Positions 34,092-46,400 of a stretch of DNA of 64,000 nt are shown here, piece by piece. The notes under the pieces were generated by a model. The model made no database searches. It was not told the origin of the DNA and saw only the letters and a list, made by a program, of their open reading frames with translations. This stretch comes from Cladopsammia gracilis. Taxonomy: Eukaryota > Cnidaria > Anthozoa > Scleractinia > Dendrophylliidae. Position 1 is the stretch's first letter. Each line of letters opens with the position of its first letter. The DNA lies in NCBI GenBank assembly GCA_022457155.1, contig JAJGOT010000205.1:904001-968000 (forward strand), read 5' to 3'. A program made the translations under genes and the position numbers.

Positions 34092-34670
34092 CAGAAATAG
34101 CTATTTCACCCGATTCGCGTATAATTAACCGCATATAAGCGGGTCTAATTAACATCAAATTACCGCATGCAAGCGGTTAAAGTAGGCCCTATTTACCTAC
34201 TGAGAAATATTCTTTATATTACTTAAGTACACGAGAACAGAACCCCAGAAATAAGAGAAAAGAGCTCCAGTTTAGCACTGATCTGCAGAGGTTAGGGCTA
34301 ATCACTGATTTGAAAACGGTTAGCTTTCATATATGGTTATGGGTAACTCCATAAATATGTTAAAAATTACAACTCCTGTCAGCTAGCCCTCGTTGGTGTA
34401 GTGGATATGGGTATTAGCTATAAAGTAAACGACTCGGGTTCGAGGCATACACCCTTCTGATGTTTCTCTTTCTTTTACTCCAAAAAAGTAGTTTTACTTT
34501 ATGTAAAATGTTCAAGTGAAAGACAAAAGCCAGTTTCAGATCAGTTCTATTTTCGTTTTTTCTCAGTAGGTAAATAGGGCCTACTTTAACCGCTTGCATG
34601 CGGTAATTTGATGTTAATTAGACTCGCTTATATGCGGTTAATTATGCGCGAATCGGCTGGCTATTTTGCC
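34092..34670. mobile_element. MITE with about 115-bp inverted ends
   Basis: AATAGCTATTTCACCCGATT, TAATTAACCGCATATAAGCG, GCATGCAAGCGGTTAAAGTA and GGCCCTATTTACCTACTGAG at the left are mirrored at 34560-34670. It encloses a tRNA-like sequence. Confidence 0.85.
34388..34461 (+). pseudogene. tRNA-like sequence inside MITE
   Basis: CCCTCGTTGGTGTAGTGGAT resembles the 5' end and A box of tRNA-Asp or tRNA-Glu, and GGGTTCGAGGC resembles a B box about 35 bases later. The acceptor stem and anticodon arm do not pair, so it is not a working tRNA. It may be a tRNA pseudogene or a SINE head captured by the MITE. Confidence 0.5.
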
Positions 34671-35240
34671 GGAACGGACCAGAGGACTGGGTCCGCTAAA
34701 TAGGAATTATATCAGTATGTTCCTTAAAAAATGTGTAGTTGTTCGTTACGAATATGAATCATTCTATAGGTCAGCACTTTCTCGAACACCGAGATATTAA
34801 CTTGTAGTAATTATTAGTTTCCGTGTACCTCTGCCCCCAGAGTTGGCGGCACTGCAGCTGATTTCAGCGTGTGGGGGTATACGTTCCTTTTTTTCCACAA
34901 AGTGGTTTTGGGTTTTCGTATCCTGCGGTGTCGTACTTAGGTACTTTTATGAAGATCGATCTTCTGTGATAACGAGTATTGAAATTAAGTGTACGCTGAT
35001 AAGTTGATGGCAGTCTTGTAATAAACAGGCTATAAGGTCCTTGCTGACCTACAGGCCCCTGTTATCTACACAGTTGTGTTTTTCTTGGTAGTGTAGGCAA
35101 AATTACGTAACAGTGAGTGTAGGTACTTACGTGCGTTTGCGCTTATTTGAGATGACTTTCGTAGACTTTGATCGACCTCAAATTCACACGTAAGTCGGTG
35201 CAAATGGGCAAAAGCTGCTGTCTGGATTATTAGTTTTCTA
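34671..35240. other. Intergenic DNA, LTR-like AATAAA block, no gene
   Basis: AGTTGGCGGCACTGCAGCTG near 34840 and GTAATAAACAGGCTATAAGG near 35018 give an LTR or retroposon impression, but no second copy exists in the window to prove it. Confidence 0.35.
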
Positions 35241-35244
35241 CTGT

Positions 35245-35248
35245 TTTA

Positions 35249-35313
<65 letters not shown>

Positions 35314-35450
35314 CCTTTTTAAATGTACATATTTTACCGTATTAGAATTTTAACATTCTAATTGTTAAAATTATTTGTTGATTATTATTATATTATTATT
35401 ATATTATATAATATTATATTATTATTATTATTATTATTATTTATTTTCTG
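35245..35450. repeat. (ATT)n microsatellite, two blocks
   Basis: ATTATTATT runs at about 35249-35311 and 35377-35443, separated by AT-rich DNA. Confidence 0.9.
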
Positions 35451-36580
35451 TGGTCTGAGCGAGTCCGCAGGCCTGCGTTTAATCGGCTATTTTTGCAAAT
35501 AGATTTGCGTCTACTTGAAAGTCCGTTCAGGCAGCCACCCAAAGCAAGTTTACTCTTTACTCGCGAGGAGGGGTTTTTCCAAAACTTGCGTCGGCATACG
35601 TTTCCGTTTGGCCAATCTTAGCAGAAATTTATAACTTGCTGAAGTGTGGACTTCTGCCATGAGTTATAGCAGGGCTATTCCATGTAACGGTTTTAACCTA
35701 CAATGTATTACTCCGTTCCTCTTTCATTTTACGAGCTAAAAATCGAAACACATTGTTCACAGCGAGTGTTTTTTTTTAATATTTATTATTTATGAAATAT
35801 AAAGCAATAACATATCTTTGGACTAACTTACAAATCCATACATAATAAATTAAAATGGAAATCTTTTGTACAAGAATGATTTCACAAAATCCGTAAAAGA
35901 AAAGAAAAGAAAAGAAAACCATGGAATTAGTGTGTAATAGTGTCTGTATGACTAATTTCTATTTTCACGGGTTATGTAAAACCACTATATCTATGGTACA
36001 GTACAGTCATTTATATCATTTTACTAATTTACAATAAAATGTAATTACCTAAAAATGTGTAAAAAATCATCCAATACATAAGAACGATAGCAAACTTCAT
36101 TGTTCTGCGGCATTGGCTCTTTCCCACATAGAGTATCTTTGATTTCAAGAATGGAGGAGCAGCTGATGGTTAATAATCATATTTCATTATAAAAATAAAG
36201 AAAATCCGTTTGCGTCAGATAAATTTTAGGAAATGTTCGTGCTTAAGACAATAGCTAATAATTCTGCTTCTTTGATGAAGTTCCCAAATACAATATCTTT
36301 TAAAAATTGCATGTTGTGCGATTGCCGGGGACTTTTTAGCGGTTTTTGAGTCTAGGCCAATGAGATCATTAGTTGTAACAATGAAAAAAGTTGACATTCC
36401 ATCGTGCATTGCCGTTCAGCGCTATCCTTCTTATGCGGATCATTACTTAGTCTATTATATCATACTTGTACTCTATAATATATGTCAAAGAAAACTCGCA
36501 TTCTTATAGGCTAACGAAGTGAGTGTATTTAGCTTAAAATTGCGTACCTGAGAAGTGATATTGCATGGTATCTTTGAGTG
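35451..36580. other. Intergenic AT-rich DNA, nothing recognised
   Basis: Contains an AAAAGAAAAGAAAAGAAAAC run at 35896. No gene or mobile element recognised on either strand. Confidence 0.4.
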
Positions 36581-36714
36581 AGGTGCAGGATTGCAGAAAA
36601 TTGATTTATTTTTTTAGAATGAAGCATGATACAATGGGATGCATTGTTATTCAATCAATAAGATAGAAATATGATTTCCATCTCATTAAACTAGTTTTCT
36701 GCAATCCTACACCT
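36581..36714. mobile_element. Short MITE
   Basis: AGGTGCAGGATTGCAGAAAA at the left, TTTTCTGCAATCCTACACCT at the right; 134 bases, AT-rich centre. Confidence 0.75.
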
Positions 36715-36881
36715 TAGTGGTCATAAAACGGAATTTACAGACAAACACGGTTCTCTCCTGACCGCGCGTGATTCACCGTGATTTTGAATTAGTCTTGATT
36801 TCTATTCGCTCGCTCTTGATAGTTGGCTTTAAAATGGCTTCCTCGCTGGAAACGTTAGTTTTCTTTGACATATGCGATTCA

Positions 36882-37016
36882 AGAAAAATTCATTGCCAGA
36901 CTCGTGAATTCCACGTTAAATTTCACTTGAAAACAACCCACATCGCCCTCATCGCGATGTCGATTTTTCGCGTGAAATTTAACGTGAAATTCACTCGTCA
37001 GGCAATGAATTTTTCT
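36882..37016. repeat. Hairpin in the 3' UTR of the ABCA3-like gene
   Basis: AGAAAAATTCATTGCC...CACGTTAAATTTCAC is mirrored by GTGAAATTTAACGTG...GGCAATGAATTTTTCT; 45-base arms with about six mismatches and a 45-base loop. It begins 11 bases after the ABCA3-like stop codon on the minus strand. Confidence 0.8.
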
Positions 37017-37027
37017 ATTGTACATAT

Positions 37028-37409
37028 TCACTCGTCCTCCGCTCTCTGTCCTCGAGCAAAGTTCAAAAACACTTGCTCTAAGGTGGTCTGACTAACAGAG
37101 TAATCTTCAATGTTGAAATTCATCTTGACTCTCTCAATTGTGCCAAACAGATGAGCCCAAGTCACTGTGGTATCGCGGATGTGATAGTGGACCATGCCTT
37201 GATGCTCGTCTTTCAGCACGCTGCCAGGGAATGAGCCTTCTATAAACTGTTTCAGAGGTCTAGTGTCGGGTCTGTCACTAGACACTCTAGCTAGAAGCGT
37301 GTATCCTTCGCCAAATTTGTTTTTAAGATGTTGCGGGCTTCCCAGACATTTGAATCGCCCATTAACCATGATGGCAAGTCGAGTGCAAAGAGCTTCGCAT
37401 TCCTCCATA
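37028..37409 (-). CDS. ABCA3: ABCA3-like exon 17 (last)
   Basis: Acceptor CTAATTTTCAG; starts (S)[17 protein letters not shown] after the NBD2 H-loop, includes [17 protein letters not shown] and ends [17 protein letters not shown], stop at 37028-37030. Phase 2 in. Confidence 0.93.
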
Positions 37410-40400
37410 CTGAAAATTAGAGAAGATAGAAGATTCTTAGCCAGGAAATTACTAATAGATCCTAATAGGCTCCTGTTAAAAACGTAACTAGCCGGGAGAA
37501 AGTTCAACAGGAACGAGCAGGATTAGCGCCAAGATTAGAGCCAGGTTTAAATCCAAATCTACACGTTAACAAAGCAGATCTTGGAAATTGTTTTATAGTC
37601 CACAATTTGACTTTGACTGCTCTCAAGTTGTTAGTCAAAATTAACAGTAAAAACACTTTCAGTGAAACAGAGAAACAGAAACCTTCTACATTAACAGTGT
37701 AATCCCAGGATAGTGTTAACCGGCTTTCGAACAACTGGGCCTAGGGTTTAAATGCCTTCTCTTGTTTTTCTGTTCTGTGCTCTGTGCACACAATTGATTT
37801 TCAGACATGTTGCTGTTCTTGATATCTCAATGAAAGTTAGTTTAAGCATCTTTAACAGTAACAGAGCACAGCCTTTTCAATTTCAAACACTCACCTATGT
37901 GACGTAATCACAATACAACGTCCATCAGCCCGAACACATGACAGTGCATCCCATAATAATCTTCTCGCTACTGGGTCCATGCCAGTTGTCGGTTCATCCA
38001 GAAAGACCACTGGGGGATCCCCAACCAGCGATATGGCAGTGCTTAACTTCCGCTTGTTTCCACCACTAGGGAGACGAAGGTACAGTAAACAGTAAACATC
38101 AATGAATTTGTCTTTGCTCCTCTAATGAATAAGAGTTGAGCGCTTTTTGAAATCCATTCAACTGAACTGTCAAAGAATATATATATGTATATAGGTAAAA
38201 GGTAAGGTAAAGTCGCACACGAGCCACAATGGCCCACACGGCCGGAGCTTGAACCCGGTTTCTGTAGCATGAAGCAACTAGGAATATTGCTACTCCCCCC
38301 TGGATGGGATGCTAGTCCATCGCAGGGTTACCCCCAGCATTTTGTCGCCGGTACCCATTTATACACCTACACCGTGCCGCCCACTATATGTATATAAGTA
38401 TAACAATATATAAATATAAAACATGAAAAAAAAAAAGATAAAATATAAAATTGTATTACTGGATAATAGCTGACCGGCTATAATTTTAAGGAAAAAACGA
38501 CACATTTGATTTTTCGACAAATGTTTCCACTAACGTAGTAACATTTAGCATCGAGTTCTAAGAAAAGGTTGTCAGGAAAGAGTCCGATGGTGGTGACTTT
38601 CAAGTCTGGCTCCTTTGAATCCACTTACAATACAATGGCTTATTTTTGTATTTGACTCATCGAATATCGCGAAAATTAAACCGGCCAATTTTGGGCGATT
38701 TTCGCTAATTCTAAACCCCGTGAAAATCAAAGGCATTATGATATCACATATATTATATATCCACTAACACGAGGTCAATAACGCTCTGGCTCTTACGCTG
38801 GTGTCCAAAGGTTTGACTATGTATAGGTGAAGTCGGAAATACCTGTATGAACTGGTTAGTTTATCAGCATGGTCCTGAAGCAGCAAGGCTTGAATAAGAT
38901 CCTCGACAACATCCGCTATCACGACTTCCGGTACGCCTCGCAGCCTCGCGTACATGTTGAGCAGCTCTCTTCCGGTCAGCTGATCTATCAATGCATCAAA
39001 CTGCGGGCAATAACCAACACGTTGACGAACCTGAAAAAATAAAAAGCAGCAGCCTTAAGTTTCTCCGAAAACTTTTAACTTTACGAAAAATAAGCCACCA
39101 TATATATCACCCCACACGTGTTTTTCATGCAGGATGTCTGTATTCAAATCGAATAAGGGTATGTAAATGTTGGCTATTATGGAGGGAGAAAACTGGTGTG
39201 ACCAGGCAAACACCCTTGGAGCAAGTGAAGAACCAACAACAAACTCAACCAGGGTCACAATGGAGGGAGATAAGTACTCTCACCTCCAAGCTAACCCTGC
39301 TCCATTAGTTCAGTGGAGGATCCAGGGAAAGGGCCCCCAGGGGAGCGACCCCTCCCCCCCGGGGAGGGGTCCTGGGCCACCCAGGCCCGGCTTATCTCGC
39401 CAAAACATAAGGCACTAAGGGCTGCAACATTTTTCACTCTCTAAAATTTTCACTCCGGGCACCCTTCGTTTCGTTTGAACAACGGTTTCTGATTGCTAAT
39501 CACTGGAGACAATCTCCTGAACGTGATTTCATCGTGTGTCACATGACCAAATACTCCACCGCCCTGGCCGCCATTTTGAAAGCGGAGAAGGCCTGGGGAC
39601 GAGGTTCGTGTTCTAGTAACTGTCATAAAAATCGCAGGCTCAAAGGATTGTTTACCGATTGAAACAACTCACCCTGTTCATGTCATCTCTGATGTCAAAC
39701 CCGTCTACTACAGCAGTCCCGGATGTCATGGTCTCGTCACCAGTCAACATGCGGAAAGTTGTTGTCTTGCCGGCGCCGTTTATTCCCAGAAGACCAAAAC
39801 ACTCACTCATAGGGACCCCCAGGCACAACTGATCCACGGCAACCAATGGCGAACGACCTGAAAATCAAAGTCAGCATAAGTGATTCATTGGGTGCTTACC
39901 GTTTTTCGCTAAACCTCCAGGTGTCAATGGGTTAAATACCTGGATTGTTCCTCTTCAGGCAGGTATATAAAAGGCTACTGGGGGAAACACTTTAATGGAC
40001 TAGCTTTCCCTCCAGTAAGGAGTAGTAATATTTCTATTTTTTTTTTATCTGATTGGAGTTAAGTGCGAGTAGTAATCTCGACCCATATCTCTTTCTCTGG
40101 CAGCTGGCCGAGAGGGATCTTGAGACTAAAATATTGCAGGCACTTGGAGGCCACTATGTTCATGCGAGTTTGCCTCGGAACCAAGTTGGGAACTGAGCCT
40201 GATTCTCAGGTTTGACCTTTTCTTGAGAGCTTCTTCTTGACGTCATGTGATCGTTGAATATTTTCACCAATCAGAGTACGTTCAGCCCCATTCTTGAAAT
40301 TCCTGATGAAGAATAAAACCCTCAAAACAACCACTCTGATTGGTGGAAAAATTCAACGGTCAGATGACGTCAACAACAAGCCCTCAAACAAAGAACATCA

Positions 40401-43400
40401 GACGGGGAGAGGAGGGAGTGAGTACGAGTGACCTCGGACCCTCTGAAAATCAGGCAATGGTGGGAACGGCAAGATGAAAGAAAAACTTACGTCCATTTCC
40501 TGCAAACACCTTGGTTAACTCTTTGATAACCAGCACGTCACTCATTCTCTCTGGCGCCATCACCCTTGTTTTCTCCGCTAGAACGTCATCGTCATCAGCC
40601 AGTGACGATTCCTCGCTCACGACCCTCACGATCGGGTAAACACGCTTGAAGATTCGCGTAAACGCGTGGAAAAGCCGATACTCGATTATTAGGACGAGGG
40701 CAAAGAAAACAATCCCTTCCAAGGCCAGGAATACCAAGTACCGACCGACGCCAGGATTATCCCAAGCAAGGTAATTCTCTTGGAACTCAAGCGTTCTCGC
40801 GCCTAATTCTCGAATGTATTTTTCACAATCTTGTTTCTTATGGGGGATGGGCAAATTGGTGTGGACACACATGTCGACCGCCTTGTTAAAGAAATCCAGT
40901 GCATTGTAGTTGCTGAATATATCACTCAAGCCTTGGCCGAGGCAGTAATTAGGTAGAACAAGGAAGGCCCACTTCAGGGCGTTGGCTACATCCAGGAGAT
41001 CAAGTTCTGAAGAAGGAAAAAGAAACCAAGAAAATTTCTCAAATGACTAACTTTCAATTTGTCTCGCTTAACTTTTCAGTCTTTGAGTCTCTCGATGAAA
41101 GCTAATGAACCCATCTTCCCTATGGATCTGTTTTCAATTTTCTTCCGTGGGATTTTCTGTAAAATACGGTTTTTAAATAGGGTTTTACATAAAATAATTT
41201 ACCTGGAATACTTAGAATGAAGACAGTCAGAAGTGCGGCCAGCCCAGTAATAACGTTGAACATTGTTAGAATCACGAAGGCCGTTGAAGCCGTGCGAAAA
41301 ACAAAGGAGAAGAGATACATGAGTGGAATGATGGCCCAGCCATATAGCATCAGCAGCAAGAACAAGTAACCTATACGTGGACCTGAAATGAAAAAAAGTA
41401 AAGTGCTACACTATCTACATTTTATTGAGTCGGTAAAAATCCTGAGTTACGATTTGCTACGATGATCAATGATTAAATATCATCAAATATCGATGATCAA
41501 ATACCATCAAGTACCTTTTATTTTCGGCGAATCGGTATCCAAAGTTTACTTTTATACGATGAAGGAAAGTGAGATTTTTGCGCTCGAATTCTCTATAATT
41601 CTCGACCGCCGTCAAACCGCTATGTTCCTGTGGCCTGTTTGCCAATTGCTTGTGGCTTCCAATCCGAACATCCACACAAGCGCTCCGAACAGCTGTCTCA
41701 CAAACTACAGAACATTATTGAATCTTTGTTTTGTTTTGTAAGTGATGGGAAGAATGTTTTGCAGTGGTGCTGCGAGCTTCGTTGTCAACTCAAGTGAGAA
41801 AACAGTGAGAAAATGACGTCACGGCACTAAACAATAGGCTCACTGGAACATAAATATATAATGGCGGACTCTATAATGACGTGCATGCCAACATGAATAA
41901 CTCGGTCGAAGGCGGATTAACGGGTGTAACAAATACGAAAGGAGCGCGAGAAAATCCTTCGGAACGCGGGGCACGGTGTAATACTCTTTAGCTGCTTCAT
42001 GCTACGAAAACTGGAGTTAAGCGCCAGCTGTATAGATTGCCTGTGGCTCGATTGCAGTTTTACTATACTGAGCTTATAACAAGTTATGTTAGGAAGAAAA
42101 GATACTTTACAAACCAGTGTAAGCTGGGACGTCAAAAGCTGCCACAAGGACCAAAATCGAGAGGGATGGGACGAGGAAGTTGATTAGGTCCCATGTGTAG
42201 GCAGAGCTCCAGTAACTTATTGGGTCAACACCGCTGACAAACTGGACGTGTTTCGCTTTGTTGCTTCGTTCTTGGACAAGAAATACCACAAAGCTGGACG
42301 CCAAGAATGCCATACCAAATAACAGATTGAAGGAGATTTGGAACCCAAGTCCATTGCTACAGAGAATGAAACAGCATTAAAACAATCAAATAACTTAATT
42401 CGAAGGGGAACTATTGCGTGATAGTTTTGTAGCAAGAGTGCATGCAACAGCAAGAGTGACAATTTAGAACGTAACGTGAAGACAGTTGAAGCTCTCCTTG
42501 ATGACTCTTACACGGACGTCATTCTAGAGTAGTTTTCAATTGGTTGTCGGAAGCAATTTCGTGATTGCTTTGGTTTTGCATTATTACGCTTTTGTGATTG
42601 GCTGAAAAATCTCGCGCCACTTTCTCACTTGTGACTTGTCTGCACGCGTTTTCCCGTGGTTGGTGTCCGTTACATGTATTTGCTTTGAGTTCTGATTGGT
42701 TCATTGGATTGTCTTTGTCTGTTGTGATTGGCCAGTGTAATTACTCTGGTTTTGCTTTAATGACACAATTGAAAACTGCTCTATTATGGACAATTCATTT
42801 GGTCCCAGAAAAACTGACATTGCCTTTGGTGGCCAAGCAGTAAAAAACCTGCTCCTTTGCGAACACATTTGAGCTCGAACAAAGTGTTCGCAAGTACACG
42901 CCAGTCCTGGCCAATCGGCGTCGCAAGATATCGCAAGTTAACCTGCTTTCCCGCCGGTTTAGCCAGGGCTTTACAGTTAACTCACCGCTGTAAATCGTCA
43001 ATGGATTCCTGAGCTGTTCTTGGCAGCGGATGATTGACTGTTGTCACAGAGTAGTTTGCCCCGAGGGTAGACCGCAGTATACCCGCGTCCGCGGCCGCAA
43101 GAGATACCGCGACAGAGTGATAAGCTTGGTTGTTGAACCACGCCGTCACATTCACTGAGGGAGAAAAATTTGACAAAATAAATAAACCAGTAAACCAGAA
43201 CTACAGTCATTAAATACCAGAAGTGTTCTTACTAAAACAAACCTGCCTATTTAATGGACATCTAATATCAGAGCGGTTTACAGTTGAGTGGAGTAAAAAC
43301 CAAAACCAAAATAATCACTCTGGCCAATCATAACAGAAACGGATAATCAAACGAACCAATCAGAACTCGAAGCAAAGACATGTCGCAGGTGCCAGGCGCG

Positions 43401-46400
43401 TGAAAACGCGGTTTTACTTCTGATTGGTTGAAAAAAAGGCGCGGGATTTTTTAGCCAATCACAAAGCGTAGCAATGCAAAACCAAAGCAATCGCGAATTA
43501 CTTTCAATACTCATTTGAAAACCACCCTTATTGGAAGCAGACAGCTTCTTTTCAGTTATCATGGTCGAGTCATAATTAATACAAACTTGAAGGAGTTAAA
43601 ACTAGCAGTAATCACAGATTATAGAGACGCGTTCGCAGGAATTTCCGGCGGAAATGAACCCCTGAAAAAAAATCAATAGGGGCGGCCACTTGGAAGACCG
43701 TCTACCAAAAAATCTCACATTTTACTGCACATAAACCACAGGACAACCAACACGAAATTAGGACGCGATTAGAAAAAATATAGCGATATACACACCGAAG
43801 TGGCCAAGCCATCCGACTAACAAGAAGTTTATTAGTACATGAGGTTCAAACAGGTTCTTTAATGTACAGTTAGGTTTTACTGTACAAATAACGTAGAAAA
43901 TGATGCTGTTAATTATTTGTCAGTTTTTTTTCCATCATTTGCACAATTAGGAAGTGGAGTTGGACAACTGTTTAGGATAAACAAGATTACCCTGGTCTTT
44001 TTTCTTCGCAAAAGTGGCAGCAATCAAGTCTTTTTTGTTGAAGTCTCCAAGTCCATCTTCCTTAGCTTTAGTCATCAAGTACTGCCACATATCGCCAGTC
44101 ACATTAACAGGGTGTGTCTCACCATCAGACCACTGCGTTCTGTAACGTTCGGCCAAGTGACGTGTTTCTGTAGAACTGTTGGAAGAATGAAAAACAATTG
44201 TTTCATATCCTGATCCTTGAAGGAAGTGGCATAACACATTTAGCTTGATTAATTGTTGGAATACATTTTGATTCTTTGACTACACCTCCTACATAGTCAC
44301 ATATGCAGCCGTTATTTGGTTGTCCCCAAGAGCGTTGCGTGACGATCCTCGGGAGGAGCGTTGCGTGACGATCCTCGGGAGGAGCGTTACGAGACGAACC
44401 AAATAACGGCTGCGCAGGAGAACACCTCCTACACTGTTCTTGGTATTTTGCCTTGCGTGGATTTACCACCTTTCAACCGTTCTCATCGAAAAAGACACAA
44501 TTGCATCAACGCGTTATAGCATACGGCGAAAAATATGCAAATTTTCACCCCTGCCATTGGTAAATCGGCTGTAAATATAAGTTCGCGATATTCAGTGGTC
44601 ACCTGCCTTAAAAATGAGAACGGCGTTGGAAGGAGGGAGGTTGGGGAGTTGGACGCAGAGGGTGGGGTGTCGGTGGGGCAAAATACCTGGGAGAGAGGAA
44701 GGTCCAAAGGTTGTTTCGTATTGACGAGTTCACTCATAGTAGGCTTTTATTAAAAATACTTAGTTAAGAAACCACCCTAAAACACTTACCTGTCTGCAGC
44801 CCAAGGAACAAAGTTGTTCTGGTAGTTATGTGTAGATAAATTGAGCGCTGGTGAGTCAGTAGGTTGGGGGAAAGTCTTAGCATTAATGAGCGCGATTAGT
44901 GTGTACACCAAAGGAAGGAGAAGCTGAGAAAAAAGGGCCAGCTTGTGACGTTTGGAGTGAAGCAGGCGCTTGACAAACATTGCGTACCACCGCTGACGAA
45001 ACAGTCTTAAGCCAGAAGAGTGGGCATAGTTGTTGTAATCGCCAAAAGTGCCGTAACTGCCAGACGATGCTCCGAATGTTCCCAATCGAGAAAAAACCGA
45101 TCGTTCAGTTGGTTTTGGGACGTCTCCATTCATGTGCGCGGCATTCACTGAAGCTGTTTCTGGAAAATAGCCAAAAATAGTAATAAAATTAGTTTCGTAC
45201 AGGTTTCCCAATAGAAACATGTCTCACTCGTAGTTTCCATAGATGGTTGATGGTCACGAACAATAAATAGAGTTTATTCCCAAAGGATGAAAATTTCATT
45301 CTTTTGACCACCAACATGATATGGCTGCCGTGAAAAGGATTTTCCCTGACAGGCAAATGGACATCTCTGACGCGCATTTTGGACCAAAAACATGAAAGAA
45401 ACACACAGCACCATATATAACAAACTAATCCCCTGGGATGCTGTAACGAGATTTTTTTTAGAAATCATACTCCAGGAATTAGAAAGATCACGTAGCTTAG
45501 GACTCTCGATTGCTTCTCTGGTAAAGTTAAAAGGAAGGGGGGGGGGGGGGCTTTAATAAACTGAAACGTTTTCTCATAATAATTAATAATTCATCAAGTT
45601 TAAACAAAGAAAATCATAAGGATGACGGTGATGTGGATACCTAATCTTCATTAGCGTAGATTTTGGCGATTTTAAACCTTTGTTTTTTCTGTATTTAATG
45701 CTCAATTTAAGAAACAATATCAAACACACAAATGAGTGTTCCCTCAGGTATCCAAACACCTCGAAGTTGGAAAACAAAAAACTTGGCTGCGCCACGTGTT
45801 TTCAAACCGCTTCTCGGTGTTTGGAAATCCTGATTAAACACTCTTCCTCGCGTGTTTGATATATTACGGCTTCAATATTCATGATAACCAACCTTCTTTG
45901 TCCTGATTTTGCAGTTTATCACTGAGTGTACTGTCCATTGCCTCTCCGACCTTGAGAAACACTTCTTCCATTGTGGTAACTGAGGCTCCATAACTTGCGA
46001 TTCCCAGCTCCTGACGATGATTTTCCAGTTCCAAGAAAAGAGCTTCAAATTTTCCTGTCTCTTCACTTGGTAAAATAAATGATAGCTCAGCACCTGGTCA
46101 AGACACAAAATTATGAACCATTTCCTTTAGTTCCTTGCCTCTAGAAGCCATGAAATAACAAACTTTTTGACCAAGCGTTGAGAGCTGTAGCCTTCTACAC
46201 CTGAGATGGCCTTTGGGCTTGTCATGAAATCTCTCCTCCCCTCGCTCACCTTTTTTCCATGTTATATTGTCAAATGCCACCAAAATATACAAATTTAGAG
46301 AAAAATGTTCAACTCACCGATATTGCTCTCCAACACAGCTGTAGGCACATGGCTGCTAACCACAGAGATCACCTTTGAAACGTCACAGTTTGGCTCCTTT

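Noticed and set aside
43947..44237. Extension of ABCA3-like exon 9 beyond its donor and acceptor (96 open codons)
   Set aside because: Flanking exons phase only with borders at 43991 and 44175; the extra codons are intron.
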